64,000 bases of DNA from Chamaelirium japonicum (Eukaryota; Streptophyta; Magnoliopsida; Liliales; Melanthiaceae): NCBI GenBank assembly GCA_947650365.1, contig CANTAL010000022.1:508554-572553 (forward strand), in the 5' to 3' direction. This document shows, piece by piece, positions 7,269 through 16,929 of this stretch. Within the stretch, counting starts at the first letter, position 1. Each line of letters opens with the position of its first letter. A program made the translations under genes and the position numbers. The notes beneath the pieces were generated by a model. That model searched no databases, was not told the DNA's origin, and saw only the letters and a program-made list of their open reading frames with translations.

Positions 7269-9818
7269 ATGGCTTCCGCTGCTGACGTTGCTGCTGCTGT
7301 TGCTGCCGCTGCTGCTGCCGCCCAGGCCGCTGAGCCCGCCACCGAAAGAGCGATGGTCTGGCTGCAAAACCCCGTCGGGGTGCCTGTCGGGGACAGTATC
7401 CGGGCGGCGATCGATCTCCCTCGGGAGATCCTCGTCACCGAGATGCCACTCTCGGGGAGGCCGCCCCAGGGCACAGTAGCTTCTGTCGGGCTGCTGTGGT
7501 CCGGGCTGCGGTTCCCCCTGAGTCATCTCGCCGGGGAGCTCCTGGAGTTGACGGGGCTTTGCCCCGCCCAACTCTCAGGAAACTCCTGGGGGATACTCTA
7601 CGGGCTGTCCCAGCTGGAGACCGCTCTGAAGGCGAGGATCCCACTGAGCTACTTGCTCAAAAAGTGGCTCCTCAAGCCCTCACCGGTCTTCAGCAACGCG
7701 GGCTGCGGCTACTTCTACCTCGCCGGGCGGCCTGGCGAGGTGCTCCCCTTCTCCACCATCGAGAGCAAGGACCGCCACTGGAAGGACTATCCTTTCGTGG
7801 CGGTCGGCGACTGGCGCGGGCGGCACAGCGGAGTCCCGGCTCACCCCGGGGTTCCCCCGACGGCGGTCTTCCGGGAGATCTCCTTCTACAAGGCGGGGAA
7901 GAAGAAGTGCATCGCTCCCGACCGGGAGCGATCTCTGGACGATGCGATCCTCCACTACCTCGGTGGGCGGACTCCGGAGAAGATCACCGCCCCCGACTTC
8001 GCCTTCCAGCTGAAGGACGGGAAGACCGGCGCTATTCTGCTGAAGCAGAAGACCGTCCGGAAGAAGAAAGAGGAGGAGGTCGGCGCTATTCCGCCGATGC
8101 AGAACGCCCCTCCCTCCAAAGGGGCCAGCAAGGGGGCCGGGAGCTCGGGAGGCAACCCCCGTAAGAAGACGGTCCGGAGGCGGGCTTCGCCCATCCGCCT
8201 CAACGACCCCGACACTCTAGAGATGCTCCGCCAGGGTGAAGCCTCCGCTCCCCCGCCACCTCTTCGCCCGGACGCCGGCCCAGGTCAGCCCACTGCCCCA
8301 ACTCCCATAGTCCGCCGAAAGATCCAAATGGTCGAGCCCGACGACCCGAACATCGACCTCCCGCTAACCATGGCGGAAGTCGAATCCGGGATGGCTCAAA
8401 TTTTAATGGGCTACTTTCCGGGCGATCTGACCGTGCCGCTTCGTGTAGCAGTGATGACGCCGGAGATGGAGGCGCGCGGGAACAAGAAGGCCAAGCGTGC
8501 GGGGCCCGTGCCTTCTAACGTCCAGGCGGCGCAACGGCAGAAAGCGCTGGAGGAGGCGGGCTTGGGCTCGGAGCCCAGCTGGACGGACTCCGCGGAAGAG
8601 GCCTCAGGCCCCGAGGAGGAAGAGCCCGCCCCTCAAGCTCCTCGGGCGGAGCCTGTTGCTCCCGCCCAAGGGATGAAGCCCGCGACTCCATCAGCTCCCG
8701 CACCAGGGCCGGGATCGAGCGGGCAGGAGCCTCCATCTCCCGCCGACGGGGCAGGGGTCCAGCAGGGCGAGTCCGACGCCGTCGCTGCGACCTCCTTGCC
8801 GGCCTCGGCTCCAACTCCCGCGGCCTCTACACCGGCGGCCGCTCCAGCTCCCGCCCCTCCGGCCTCGCCTCCTGCAGAAGGCCAGGAAGGGGCGGGCTCC
8901 CAGCAGGGCTTAGGGGACCTGGTCTACAGGTCCCCTAGCTTTGTTGACATTGGCTCCGACTCCGAGTCCTCCAGCTCGGAGCCAGAGGCCAAGGGGGCCA
9001 CCGCGGACCCTCCGAGCCCGCCAGGAGCCAGAGCTCGCCCGGGGGAGGTGATAGCCCCCACTCCTCCTGGCGTGCCCCCTCCTTCCGGAGCTCCCGGGGG
9101 TCCCAGCGCGGGCTCCTCTGCGGAGGAGGGGAGGGCGCCCCACTACGTGCGGCAGCTGCTGGGCCGCAACGTTTTCGCGCGGGCTCCCTTCGCTTTCATA
9201 AGCGAACGCCTTGCCGAGGTACTCACCGCACCTGCCTCCTTATAAATCTTAGTCTCAATTTTTGCTGACTCTTTCACCTTCCTCATGCAGGCGGAGAAGC
9301 AGGGCCAGGCGCTGGCCGCGGAGGTCGCTGGGGCCGGGAAGGCACTGGCCGCCTTGTTCGATGATTCCCTTCGGGGGTCCGAGCGCAAGGTAGACGAGCA
9401 CATCCACGAGCTTCAGCGAGCCAAGGGCTCCGAGGAGCTGAGGGTGGAGTCAGAGGCACTGCACCGCAGGGTCAAAACCCTGGCGTCAGGCCTCGCCATG
9501 GCCGAGGTAGCCAAAGGCCTGTCCGCTACTGCCCTCCTCAAGGCCAAGGCGGAGCGAGACGAAGCTGTGTCCGCCCGGGAGGTCGCACAGCGGGAGGCGG
9601 CTCAACTTCAAGGCGAGGTCGCCGCTCTGAAGACGGAGATTGCGGCCTTGAAGGAGACACACGCCAACGGCCTTCGGGCTCAGCAAGGCCGCCTCCAAGC
9701 CCAACTGGACGATCTCCTCAAGAAAGGCGCCCTGGCCGCTGTGGAGAAATACAAGACCGAAAGGTCGAAGAAGCGGCGCCGAGGGGACGACAGTGGGGCG
9801 GAGACAAGCAAGCCTTGA
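7269..9818 (+). CDS. Antisense extra gene of the Tat element (Grande gene23 / putative gypsy-type transposon protein class)
   Basis: A plus-strand gene opposite to gag-pol. The exons are 7269-9218 and 9291-9818, separated by a 72-bp intron with GT...TGCAG ends in phase 0; both are open, giving 825 residues. The N-terminus is Ala-rich; residues about 40-250 form a globular domain with the GLRFPLSHLAGELLEL and LSGNSWGILYGL patterns of plant proteins labelled putative gypsy-type transposon. A Pro/Ala/Ser/Glu-rich region (about 330-620) follows, then a C-terminal coiled coil ending in the basic SKKRRRGD, a possible nuclear signal. Antisense genes of this type are known in Grande and related Tat elements; their function is not established. 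The start at 7269 follows the TATA box by about 100 bp. Confidence 0.75.
9219..9290 (+). other. Intron of the antisense gene
   Basis: 72 bp, GTACTC...TTCCTCATGCAG, with a TTTTTGCTGACTC stretch that could serve as branch site. Removing it keeps the phase; read unspliced, the frame ends shortly after the donor. Confidence 0.6.
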
Positions 9819-10279
9819 GCTTGCTGCCTTGTAACTACTTTTGTAATTTTTGCCAATCAATGAAATTTATCTTTCTGGGCCCGCATATGCGTTTCTTTCT
9901 TTCTATGTGCCTTTTATGAGTCCGCTTTGGGAGTTCGCAGCGACCTCGAGAGCGATACCCCGGGCGAGGCAGCTAATTCGATTCAACCCTTTTATTTTTA
10001 AGTATATGCAAACGAAAAACTCGGCATGCTCGTAAAAACTCGAGAGTCTCTGAGCCCGGAAAACGTTAAAACGAACCAAAAGACTTCAAAAACTTCCCTA
10101 CACTCAGAGACTTAAACGATTTTTATTTTTAAAAGAAACTAATAAGTGCTAGCTGCCCCCTGCCCGGTTAATTTCTCTCGATGATCCTGTTTGGCGGGCT
10201 CGCCCTTTGAGGGGTTTGCCAACGCCAGGATGCTTCCGTTCATGGCAGGTGAACGCAAAGGATCCTGGTTAGGTTTAGA
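9819..10279. other. Spacer between the convergent antisense gene and pol
   Basis: Just after the antisense stop, AATCAATGAAATTTATC near 9855 may act as a poly(A) signal. The rest is moderately AT-rich and carries no recognised feature. Antisense-gene and gag-pol transcripts converge here. Confidence 0.4.
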
Positions 10280-10770
10280 GTCCACTAGGCAGCGGACTTC
10301 CCCGGGAAGCTCAAGGTCGCCCACCGGCTGCCTCTGAGGATCCTGGTCTTGCTTTAAGTCCGCACAACGGCGGACTGCCCCGGGAAGCTCAAGGTCGCCC
10401 ACCGGCTGCCTCTGAGGATCCCGGTCTTGCTTTAAGTCCGCACAACGGCGGACTGCCCCGGGAAGCTCAAGGTCGCCCACCGGCTGCCTCTGAGGATCCC
10501 GGTCTTGCTTTAAGTCCGCACAATGGCGGACTGCCTCGGGAAGCTCAAGGTCGCCCACTGGCTGCCTCTGAGGATTCCGGTCTTGCTTTAAGTCCGCACA
10601 ACGGCGGACTGCCCCGGGAAGCTCAAGGTCGCCCACTGACTGCCTCTGAGGATTCCGGTCTTGCTTTAAGTCCGCACAGCGGCGGACTGCTCCGGGAAGC
10701 TCAAGGTCGCCCACTGGCTGCCTCTGAGGATCCCGGTCTTGCTTTAAGTCCGCACAACGGCGGACTGTTT
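10280..10770. repeat. Tandem array, about six copies of a 78-bp unit with an internal hairpin
   Basis: GGCTGCCTCTGAGG recurs at exact 78-bp steps (10326, 10404, 10482, 10560, 10638, 10716). Each unit contains AGTCCGC-ACAACG-GCGGACT, a 7-bp stem with a 6-nt loop. Because 78 is a multiple of three, a 26-residue repeat frame stays open on the minus strand, but I treat this as the known hypervariable 3' region of Tat/Ogre-type elements rather than a gene. Confidence 0.95.
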
Positions 10771-10872
10771 TGTAGATTAAGCGAGCTCTTGGTGCGGCGA
10801 GCTTCCGGGTGGAATCAAAATCCCGTCATTCCTTCATAACCTCTTCAAAAAGAAAATTTTACAAAAATTTCC

Positions 10873-13800
10873 TTAGGCATAGAACTTGCGAAGGTGTAAA
10901 GCATTCCAAGGCCGCTCTAACAGGTCGCCTTCAACGGTCATCAACTGGTAAGCCCCCTGGCCTCGCGCTTCGCGTATTATGTAAGGGCCTTCCCAGTTCG
11001 CCGCGAGCTTTCCTGCATTAGGCTCTTGAGTGTTTGCGAACACCTTCCTCATCACCATGTCCCCGGCTTTGAACGCCCGATGGCGGACTCTTTTATCATA
11101 GGCGCGCTTCATCTCTTGTCGGTATCCGGCGAGGTGTAGATTGGCGCGCTCTCGTCTTTCTTCAAGTTGATCAAGGGAGTCGACTAGCAGTTTGTCGTTG
11201 TCGACCTCCGCCGACGCAAACCTTCTTTCAGTGGGCAGCTCGGCCTCTATGGGTAGCACGGCTTCGCAACCAAAAGTGAGACTGAAAGGGGATTCGTTAG
11301 TTGAGCGACGCGGAGTAGTGCGATAGGCCCACAAGACTCCATCGAGCTCCTGCTCCCACAATCCTTTTTTCCCTTCCAGCCTCTTCTTGAGGTTGTCCAA
11401 GATCACGCGATTCGTCGCTTCGGCCTGCCCGTTGCTTTGAGGGTACCTCGGGGATGAGAACCTTAGGTCGACCCCATATTCAACACAAAAGCTTCTGATC
11501 AAGCGATTGTCGAACTGGCGACCATTGTCGGTGATCAGCACTCGTGGCAGCCCAAAGCGGCAGAAGATATTCTTCCAAAGGAAGTCCTTGACTTGCTTCT
11601 CGCCTATCTTAGCTAGCGGGACCGCTTCCACCCATTTGGTGAAGTAGTCCGTAGCTACTAGGATGAATTTCTTTTGCCGGGCTGACACAGGGAAAGGTCC
11701 CACGATGTCCAACCCCCATTGCTGGAAAGGCCAGGGGCTCGCCAGAGGATGCAGTTCTTCTGCGGGCATATGGTTCGTGGTGGCGTGCTTCTGGCACTGG
11801 ATGCACCTCTGGGCGACCTTCAAAGCGTCTTGCTCCAGAGTGGGCCACCAGTATCCTTGCCTTCGTACTTTCGCAGCAAGAGACCGCCCACCAGCGTGGT
11901 TTCCCAGCTCGCCAGAGTGAATGCACTTTAGAACTTCTTCGGTTTCCGGGCTCTCGACGCAACGGAGACTTGGCCCGCCAAAGGATCTTCGAAAAAGGCG
12001 ATCCCAGCGAATGAGATAGCGCCCAGCGCATTTCTCCACTCGCCGGGCTTCCTCTCTATCCTCTGGTAGCTCGCCCTTCTGGAGAAAGCGAAAAATGGGG
12101 GCGGTCCACCCGCTGAGTGGTACGTTGGCGGAGACTTGGTTAACAGCGGGCTCCATCAGTTGGAGCCGAGACTGACTTTGGACTTCGATGAGAATCTGGC
12201 GAGCCTCTGATGTTCCCAGCAAAGAGGCGGCGTTTGCCAAAGCATCAGCTCGCCTATTATCGGCTCGCGGAATTTGCTCGAAGGAAATCTTTTCGAACTC
12301 CACGGCCTTGTGCTTCACCAGATCCACGTAGCCCGCCATTCGTGCGTCCCGAGAGGCGTACTCCCCATTGACTTGGCAAACAATTAGCTGGGAATCGCTA
12401 AAGACCTTCAGGCGTTTGGCGCCTACCTCTTTGGCGAGCTCTAGGCCGGCCAGCAGCGCCTCATATTCCGCCTCATTGTTGGTAGCGGCGAAATCCAGTC
12501 GGACTGACTTTTCCAGAAGTACCGACTGGGCGATCAGTGCGACCCCGATCCCGGCCCCCAAAGCGTTGGAGGATCCATCGACGAATAATTCCCAGCCTGC
12601 CTCCTCTGAACGCTTAGTTGGAGGATGCTCGCCTTGATTGTCCAAGAACCTCGCCTTCCCAGGGTGTGCCTCAGTTGGCTCATCCTCCCGGTACTGGACC
12701 GGTTCTTCTATGGGGAAGTCCGCCAAGAAATCGGCGAGCGCCTGTCCTTTGACCGCAACCCGAGGGACATACTCCAAGCCGTAGGCGGCGAGCTCGGCGG
12801 ACCAACGGTAGAGCCTGCCGGCTACTGAGGGCCTGGAGAGCGCGCTCTTTAGAGGGTGCTCTGTGATGACCCTGACAGGGTGCGCCGAGAAGTAGGGGTG
12901 GAGCTTTCTCGCGGTAAGGACCAAGGCCAATGCGACCTTCTCGATTGGTCGATACCGGAGCTCGGCGGGAAGCATCGTGTGGCTTACAAAGTAGACAGGC
13001 CGCTCCACCTTTGCTTCTTCCACAACCAGGACCCCGCTCACCGCATTCTCAGTGACCGCAAGGTACACGCCGAGTTCGGCGCCCTCTTTGGGTGCCGCTA
13101 AGATCGGTGGGCTCGCCAGGTAGTCCTTGATCTTTTGGAAGGCGTGCTCGCACTTCTCATCCCAACAAATGCTTGCTCCTTTTCGTAGCAGCTCGAAAAG
13201 AGGTCGGCAGTTGTCTGAGGATTTGGAGATGAACCGATTGAGCGCGGCGATTCGCCCGCTCAGCCTCTGGACTTCCTGCCGGGTCCTCGGCGCGGGCATC
13301 TCGACAAGTGCTCGGATCTGCCCAGGGTCGGCCTCGATCCCCCTGTGGGTGACCAGGTACCCGAGGAATTTCCCCGACGTCACCCCGAATGCGCACTTCG
13401 CCGGGTTTAGCCTCATTTGGTACTTTCTCAGTACCTCGAAGGTTTCGCGGAGATCGGCAACATGCCCCTCCCTCTCCCGACTCTTCACCAGGAGGTCGTC
13501 TACGTAAACTTCGACGTTTCTGCCGATCTGATCTTTGAACATCTGAGTGACTAGCCTTTGGTATGTCGCTCCAGCGTTCTTAAGTCCGAACGGCATCACT
13601 CGATAGCAGTACAACTTCTGGTAGCCCGCTCCGGAGTAGAAGGCGGTCTTCTCCTGATCGTCGGCGTGGAGAGGTATCTGGTTATACCCAGAATATCCAT
13701 CCATGAAGGACAGGGCCTGGAACCCGACAGCTGCGTCGACCAGTGCGCCTATTCTCGGAAGAGGAAATCCATCCTTCGGGCATGCCTTGTTGAGGTCGGA

Positions 13801-14307
13801 GAAGTCGATGCACACCCTGACCGCTCCGCTCTTCTTTGGCACCGCCACGATATTGGAGATCCACTCGGGGAAGTGCGCCTCGCGGATGAAGCCAGCTCGC
13901 TCCAGCTTGTCTATCTCTGCCGCCACTGCAATGGACTTTGCAGCAGGTATGTGCCGAGCTTTCTGCTTGACCGGCAGGAACTCCTTCATGGTGTGCAGAC
14001 GATGACAGGCGACCTCCGGGTCAATCCCTGGCATGTCCGCGAAGCTCCAGGCGAATACGTCACGGTATTCCCTGAGCAAGTTGGTTATGGCCAGGACCTC
14101 GCCCTTGGCTAGCGAGGTCCCGAGGCTAACAAATTCTGGCCCTTCCTTGCCGCCAATGTCGACCTCTTGAAGTGGTTCGGCGATTGGAAAACTTCCTCTC
14201 TTGGGGGTTGTCGGGCGACCTCCCTCCTCCAACTTAAGGTCCACACCGCTCCCACCCGGGGGTGGAGTAGGGGACTTAAGCGAGGAGGCCTCCAGCGGGC
14301 TCCCCAA
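10873..14307 (-). CDS. Tat element pol (RT, RNase H, second RNase H, integrase)
   Basis: 1,144 residues on the minus strand, in the gag frame and following a single UAG. In order: reverse transcriptase with CPKDGFPLPRIGALVDA, SFMDGYSGYNQI, MPFGLKNAGATYQ and the catalytic YVDD; a retroviral-type RNase H (SPPILAAPKEG, VYFVSHTMLPAELRY, ADFLADFP); a second archaeal-type RNase H (ELFVDGSSNALGAGIGVAL, NNEAEYEALLAGLELA, FSDSQLIV, RADALANAAS); an integrase HHCC zinc finger (CIQCQKH) and DDE core (WGLDIVGPF, VLITDNGRQF, SNGQAEATNRVI). The doubled RNase H is diagnostic of the Tat lineage. The listed start is the first ATG of the open stretch; pol is probably made by read-through from gag. Confidence 0.93.
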   Translation of the reverse strand: MGSPLEASSLKSPTPPPGGSGVDLKLEEGGRPTTPKRGSFPIAEPLQEVDIGGKEGPEFVSLGTSLAKGEVLAITNLLREYRDVFAWSFADMPGIDPEVACHRLHTMKEFLPVKQKARHIPAAKSIAVAAEIDKLERAGFIREAHFPEWISNIVAVPKKSGAVRVCIDFSDLNKACPKDGFPLPRIGALVDAAVGFQALSFMDGYSGYNQIPLHADDQEKTAFYSGAGYQKLYCYRVMPFGLKNAGATYQRLVTQMFKDQIGRNVEVYVDDLLVKSREREGHVADLRETFEVLRKYQMRLNPAKCAFGVTSGKFLGYLVTHRGIEADPGQIRALVEMPAPRTRQEVQRLSGRIAALNRFISKSSDNCRPLFELLRKGASICWDEKCEHAFQKIKDYLASPPILAAPKEGAELGVYLAVTENAVSGVLVVEEAKVERPVYFVSHTMLPAELRYRPIEKVALALVLTARKLHPYFSAHPVRVITEHPLKSALSRPSVAGRLYRWSAELAAYGLEYVPRVAVKGQALADFLADFPIEEPVQYREDEPTEAHPGKARFLDNQGEHPPTKRSEEAGWELFVDGSSNALGAGIGVALIAQSVLLEKSVRLDFAATNNEAEYEALLAGLELAKEVGAKRLKVFSDSQLIVCQVNGEYASRDARMAGYVDLVKHKAVEFEKISFEQIPRADNRRADALANAASLLGTSEARQILIEVQSQSRLQLMEPAVNQVSANVPLSGWTAPIFRFLQKGELPEDREEARRVEKCAGRYLIRWDRLFRRSFGGPSLRCVESPETEEVLKCIHSGELGNHAGGRSLAAKVRRQGYWWPTLEQDALKVAQRCIQCQKHATTNHMPAEELHPLASPWPFQQWGLDIVGPFPVSARQKKFILVATDYFTKWVEAVPLAKIGEKQVKDFLWKNIFCRFGLPRVLITDNGRQFDNRLIRSFCVEYGVDLRFSSPRYPQSNGQAEATNRVILDNLKKRLEGKKGLWEQELDGVLWAYRTTPRRSTNESPFSLTFGCEAVLPIEAELPTERRFASAEVDNDKLLVDSLDQLEERRERANLHLAGYRQEMKRAYDKRVRHRAFKAGDMVMRKVFANTQEPNAGKLAANWEGPYIIREARGQGAYQLMTVEGDLLERPWNALHLRKFYA

Positions 14308-14328
14308 TAGCTCGCTCGTAGCGGGCGA

Positions 14329-14337
14329 TAATTGCTA
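14329..14337 (-). promoter_or_regulatory. Candidate translational read-through site between gag-pro and pol
   Basis: On the minus strand gag-pro ends ...CCC TCC TAG, followed by CAA TTA in the same frame as pol. UAG-CAA-UUA matches the UAG-CAR-YYA context known for leaky termination in tobacco mosaic virus. One in-frame stop between gag and pol is one of the recoding layouts known in LTR elements; here it would set the Gag to Gag-Pol ratio. Confidence 0.65.
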
Positions 14338-16839
14338 GGAGGGTGCGGGCCTCTTGGCCTCGGCGACCTCCATGTCCCTGAGGTGAAGGACATCCTGCTC
14401 GCATCGGGTAGCGGCTACCTGATCACCCCGAATTACTACGACCCCGCTCGCGGTCGGGAATTTGAGGGCCTGATGGTTGGGTGAAGCTACCGCATTCATT
14501 TGCCTTAGCCAAGGCCGCCCCAGGATGGCGTTAAATGCGGAACTTCCATCCACTACCGCGAAGCGGACTTGGCGAGCCTCTGGGCCAGCGGTCACCGTAA
14601 GGGTTATCTCCCCTGCCACTCTGGCGACCTCTCCGGTGAACCCACTGAGGGAGCTCGTCGAGGGAGACAGGTCGGCGAGTCTCAACCCCATTCGCAGGTA
14701 GGCCGACAGAAAAAGGATGTCCACGGCGCTCCCCGGATCAACCAGAGCTCGCCTCACCTCGATGTTAGCCATCATCAGGCGTATGACGAGGGGGTCATTG
14801 TGGGGCGTAACGACCCCAGTCATGTCATCTTCCGAAAACCAGAGAAAATCGCGGGCTTCCACCCTTGGTGCTTGAAGTAAAGTAGGAGTTAGCGAGACGG
14901 AAAATACCTTTTGTGCCCGCTCCATCTCCCTGACTCGTCGGCGGGCTTCATTACTGGATCTCGGGCCGCACAGCCGCCCGCTAATGGTATGGCAGATCGC
15001 CGGTCCTTCCGCGGGAGGCGGAGGCAGGGCGGGCTCAGCGGGCCCCGGGCGATCTCCCTCCCGAGGGGCCCGTGTCGGTACTACCTCGAACCTCCTTGGA
15101 GGCGAAATAAACTGATTCAAGTGGCCCTGGGTGACCAAGTCCTCGAGGTGGTTCTTGAGAGCCCGGCATCTGTTAGTGTGATGCCCAGGGCTTCGATGAA
15201 AGGCGCACCGCCGCGAGTTGTCGGTAGAGCCAGGCTCTCCGACCTGTAGGGGTGGCGGGTACTGGAAGAAAGGTTCATTCCGAATCTGATGGAAGATTTG
15301 TCCTGGCGAGTGGGTCAGCACGGTGAAATCCCGCTCCCCGGGTCCTGGAGGCAGGCGCCAGTTCGCCGGCCTTCCAGCGACAGCCGTGGGGGCTTCAGCG
15401 GGCTGTTCAGCAGGAACAGCGGGCGGTCCAGGCAAAGCCACCGCCAGGGGCACCTCCCTTCTCTCCACGGCCTTGACGACGAGCGGTCGCGGGGCCGGAG
15501 GAGGTCGCTGCTCGACTGCCTTTCCCTTTCGGTCTAGCACAGCATCTTCGAGCTTGATGTGTTGCTGGACCAGGGCAAATAGTTCGACCATCGTGCGAGG
15601 GTCCTTGATCACTAGAGCGTCATGAAGCTTGCAACCCTCGGGGAGGGCGCTTCTGAAAGCGCTCACCACGGTACGATCTTGGCCCGCCGCGTCTTCCAGA
15701 GCGAGGTAGGCGCTCCGGAATCGCGTTGCGAAGCACCGGAGCGTCTCGCGAGCTCCCATGGTTAAAGTAAACAGAGACTCGATTCTCTTCGGGGGCTGCC
15801 TATTGCAGCGATACTGCTCCAGGAATAGCCTAGAGAGAGTTGGAAAGTCGGGGATCGTGCCGGGCGGCAACTTGTGGAACCAGTTCAATGCCGAGCCGGT
15901 CAAACTGCTCGGGAATGCTCGGCACAAGACGTGGTCTTGGTCCCAGAAAAACAGAAGCTTTCTGTAAGCCAAGAGATGGTCAACGGGATCCTGCGACCCG
16001 TCGAATAATACAAACTTCGGGGGGGTCCAGTGGTGCGGAAAACCCCCTTGGTGGACCTCGCTGGTGAAAGGCGAGCTACCTCCGTGGGCGGCAAGGTCTT
16101 CAAGTAAATCTACTGTCGCACTAGGTCGCCGCCAGCGCCCGGGGAGAACTCCCAGAGGCGGCTGCGCAGGTCCTAGGCGGTCTCGTACGCTCCCTTGTGG
16201 CGAGGTCGGCCCCACCCCGCGGCGACCCTCGGGGGCAACCGCTCGGCGGGCTCCTTGCTGTCCACCCACGGATTCCTTCGGCGCGTCAGTTGGTCTGTGG
16301 GAGGCCGTTGCCTCTCGAGCTCCTGAAGATATTTCCACCGCGGGCTCTTTCCCTCGTCGCCGATGGCGTGGGTCGCGATCCCGCTCTAGAGATCTTGCCT
16401 CCGACCCCTCAGAATCGGCGCTCCGGCTACGGCGGCAGGGAATGGTCGCGCGCGAGGTCGCCTGGTTGCTAGATCGCTGGGTGACTAGCTTCTGCAACCT
16501 TGTGAGCGGGGTTTCCGGCACCCCACGTACAGCCGCTCTCCCGACTGGGGGTTCCGGTTGGGAAACCTGCCGCACCGGAGCGACCGTGGGCGGTCGCGAT
16601 GTTGACGCCGGTGGTCGCACCGGAGACACCGTCTTCGCCGGCCCAGATCGTCGGCTGGCCGCCGGAGCCTGACGCAATCGTGTCAGCTCCTCCATCATCG
16701 CCCGCTGGGTGGCCAACATCTCCAACAAGAGTTGGTCGCTGAGCGGGACCTGGGGCTGAGGGGTCTCGACCGGAGGCTCGCTGCGCGCAGATCTGGCACG
16801 AGTCCTCGGTCGCCTGCGTCCCCTTGTCGCCGGAGCCAT
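14335..16839 (-). CDS. Tat element gag-protease
   Basis: 834 residues on the minus strand from the first ATG after the PBS. The N-terminus is basic and Pro/Arg/Ser-rich. Residues about 270-420 form the retrotransposon gag (capsid) domain (HHWTPPKFVLFDGSQDP, ALNWFHKLPPGTI, FLEQYRC). A CAFHRSPGHHTNRC cluster near 545 resembles the nucleocapsid-like C/H motif of Tat gags. The C-terminal region (about 690-810) is the aspartic protease fold (RRALVDPGSAVDILFLSAY, NAILGRPWLRQMNAV). It should form particles and mature the polyprotein. Confidence 0.9.
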   Translation of the reverse strand: MAPATRGRRRPRTRARSARSEPPVETPQPQVPLSDQLLLEMLATQRAMMEELTRLRQAPAASRRSGPAKTVSPVRPPASTSRPPTVAPVRQVSQPEPPVGRAAVRGVPETPLTRLQKLVTQRSSNQATSRATIPCRRSRSADSEGSEARSLERDRDPRHRRRGKEPAVEISSGAREATASHRPTDAPKESVGGQQGARRAVAPEGRRGVGPTSPQGSVRDRLGPAQPPLGVLPGRWRRPSATVDLLEDLAAHGGSSPFTSEVHQGGFPHHWTPPKFVLFDGSQDPVDHLLAYRKLLFFWDQDHVLCRAFPSSLTGSALNWFHKLPPGTIPDFPTLSRLFLEQYRCNRQPPKRIESLFTLTMGARETLRCFATRFRSAYLALEDAAGQDRTVVSAFRSALPEGCKLHDALVIKDPRTMVELFALVQQHIKLEDAVLDRKGKAVEQRPPPAPRPLVVKAVERREVPLAVALPGPPAVPAEQPAEAPTAVAGRPANWRLPPGPGERDFTVLTHSPGQIFHQIRNEPFFQYPPPLQVGEPGSTDNSRRCAFHRSPGHHTNRCRALKNHLEDLVTQGHLNQFISPPRRFEVVPTRAPREGDRPGPAEPALPPPPAEGPAICHTISGRLCGPRSSNEARRRVREMERAQKVFSVSLTPTLLQAPRVEARDFLWFSEDDMTGVVTPHNDPLVIRLMMANIEVRRALVDPGSAVDILFLSAYLRMGLRLADLSPSTSSLSGFTGEVARVAGEITLTVTAGPEARQVRFAVVDGSSAFNAILGRPWLRQMNAVASPNHQALKFPTASGVVVIRGDQVAATRCEQDVLHLRDMEVAEAKRPAPS

Positions 16840-16910
16840 CCTTGAGGTTACGAGAGCGAACTGCGCTCAACCGTGTGGTCGTAGGCGTTCTCGCAGGAAC
16901 CAGTCGAAGA

Positions 16911-16929
16911 TCCCACAGACGGCGCCAAA
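16911..16929 (-). promoter_or_regulatory. Tat element primer-binding site
   Basis: Immediately inside the 5' LTR the minus strand reads TTTGGCGCCGTCTGTGGG, a PBS form common among plant Ty3/gypsy elements. It fixes the element orientation as minus. Confidence 0.88.

Noticed and set aside
10139-10714. 191-residue minus-strand frame of 26-residue repeats
   Set aside because: Stays open because the 78-bp tandem unit is a multiple of three; no independent evidence of translation. Kept as a repeat array.
10280-10770. Possible CRISPR-like array
   Set aside because: Contiguous tandem units with no unique spacers, inside a eukaryotic retrotransposon.
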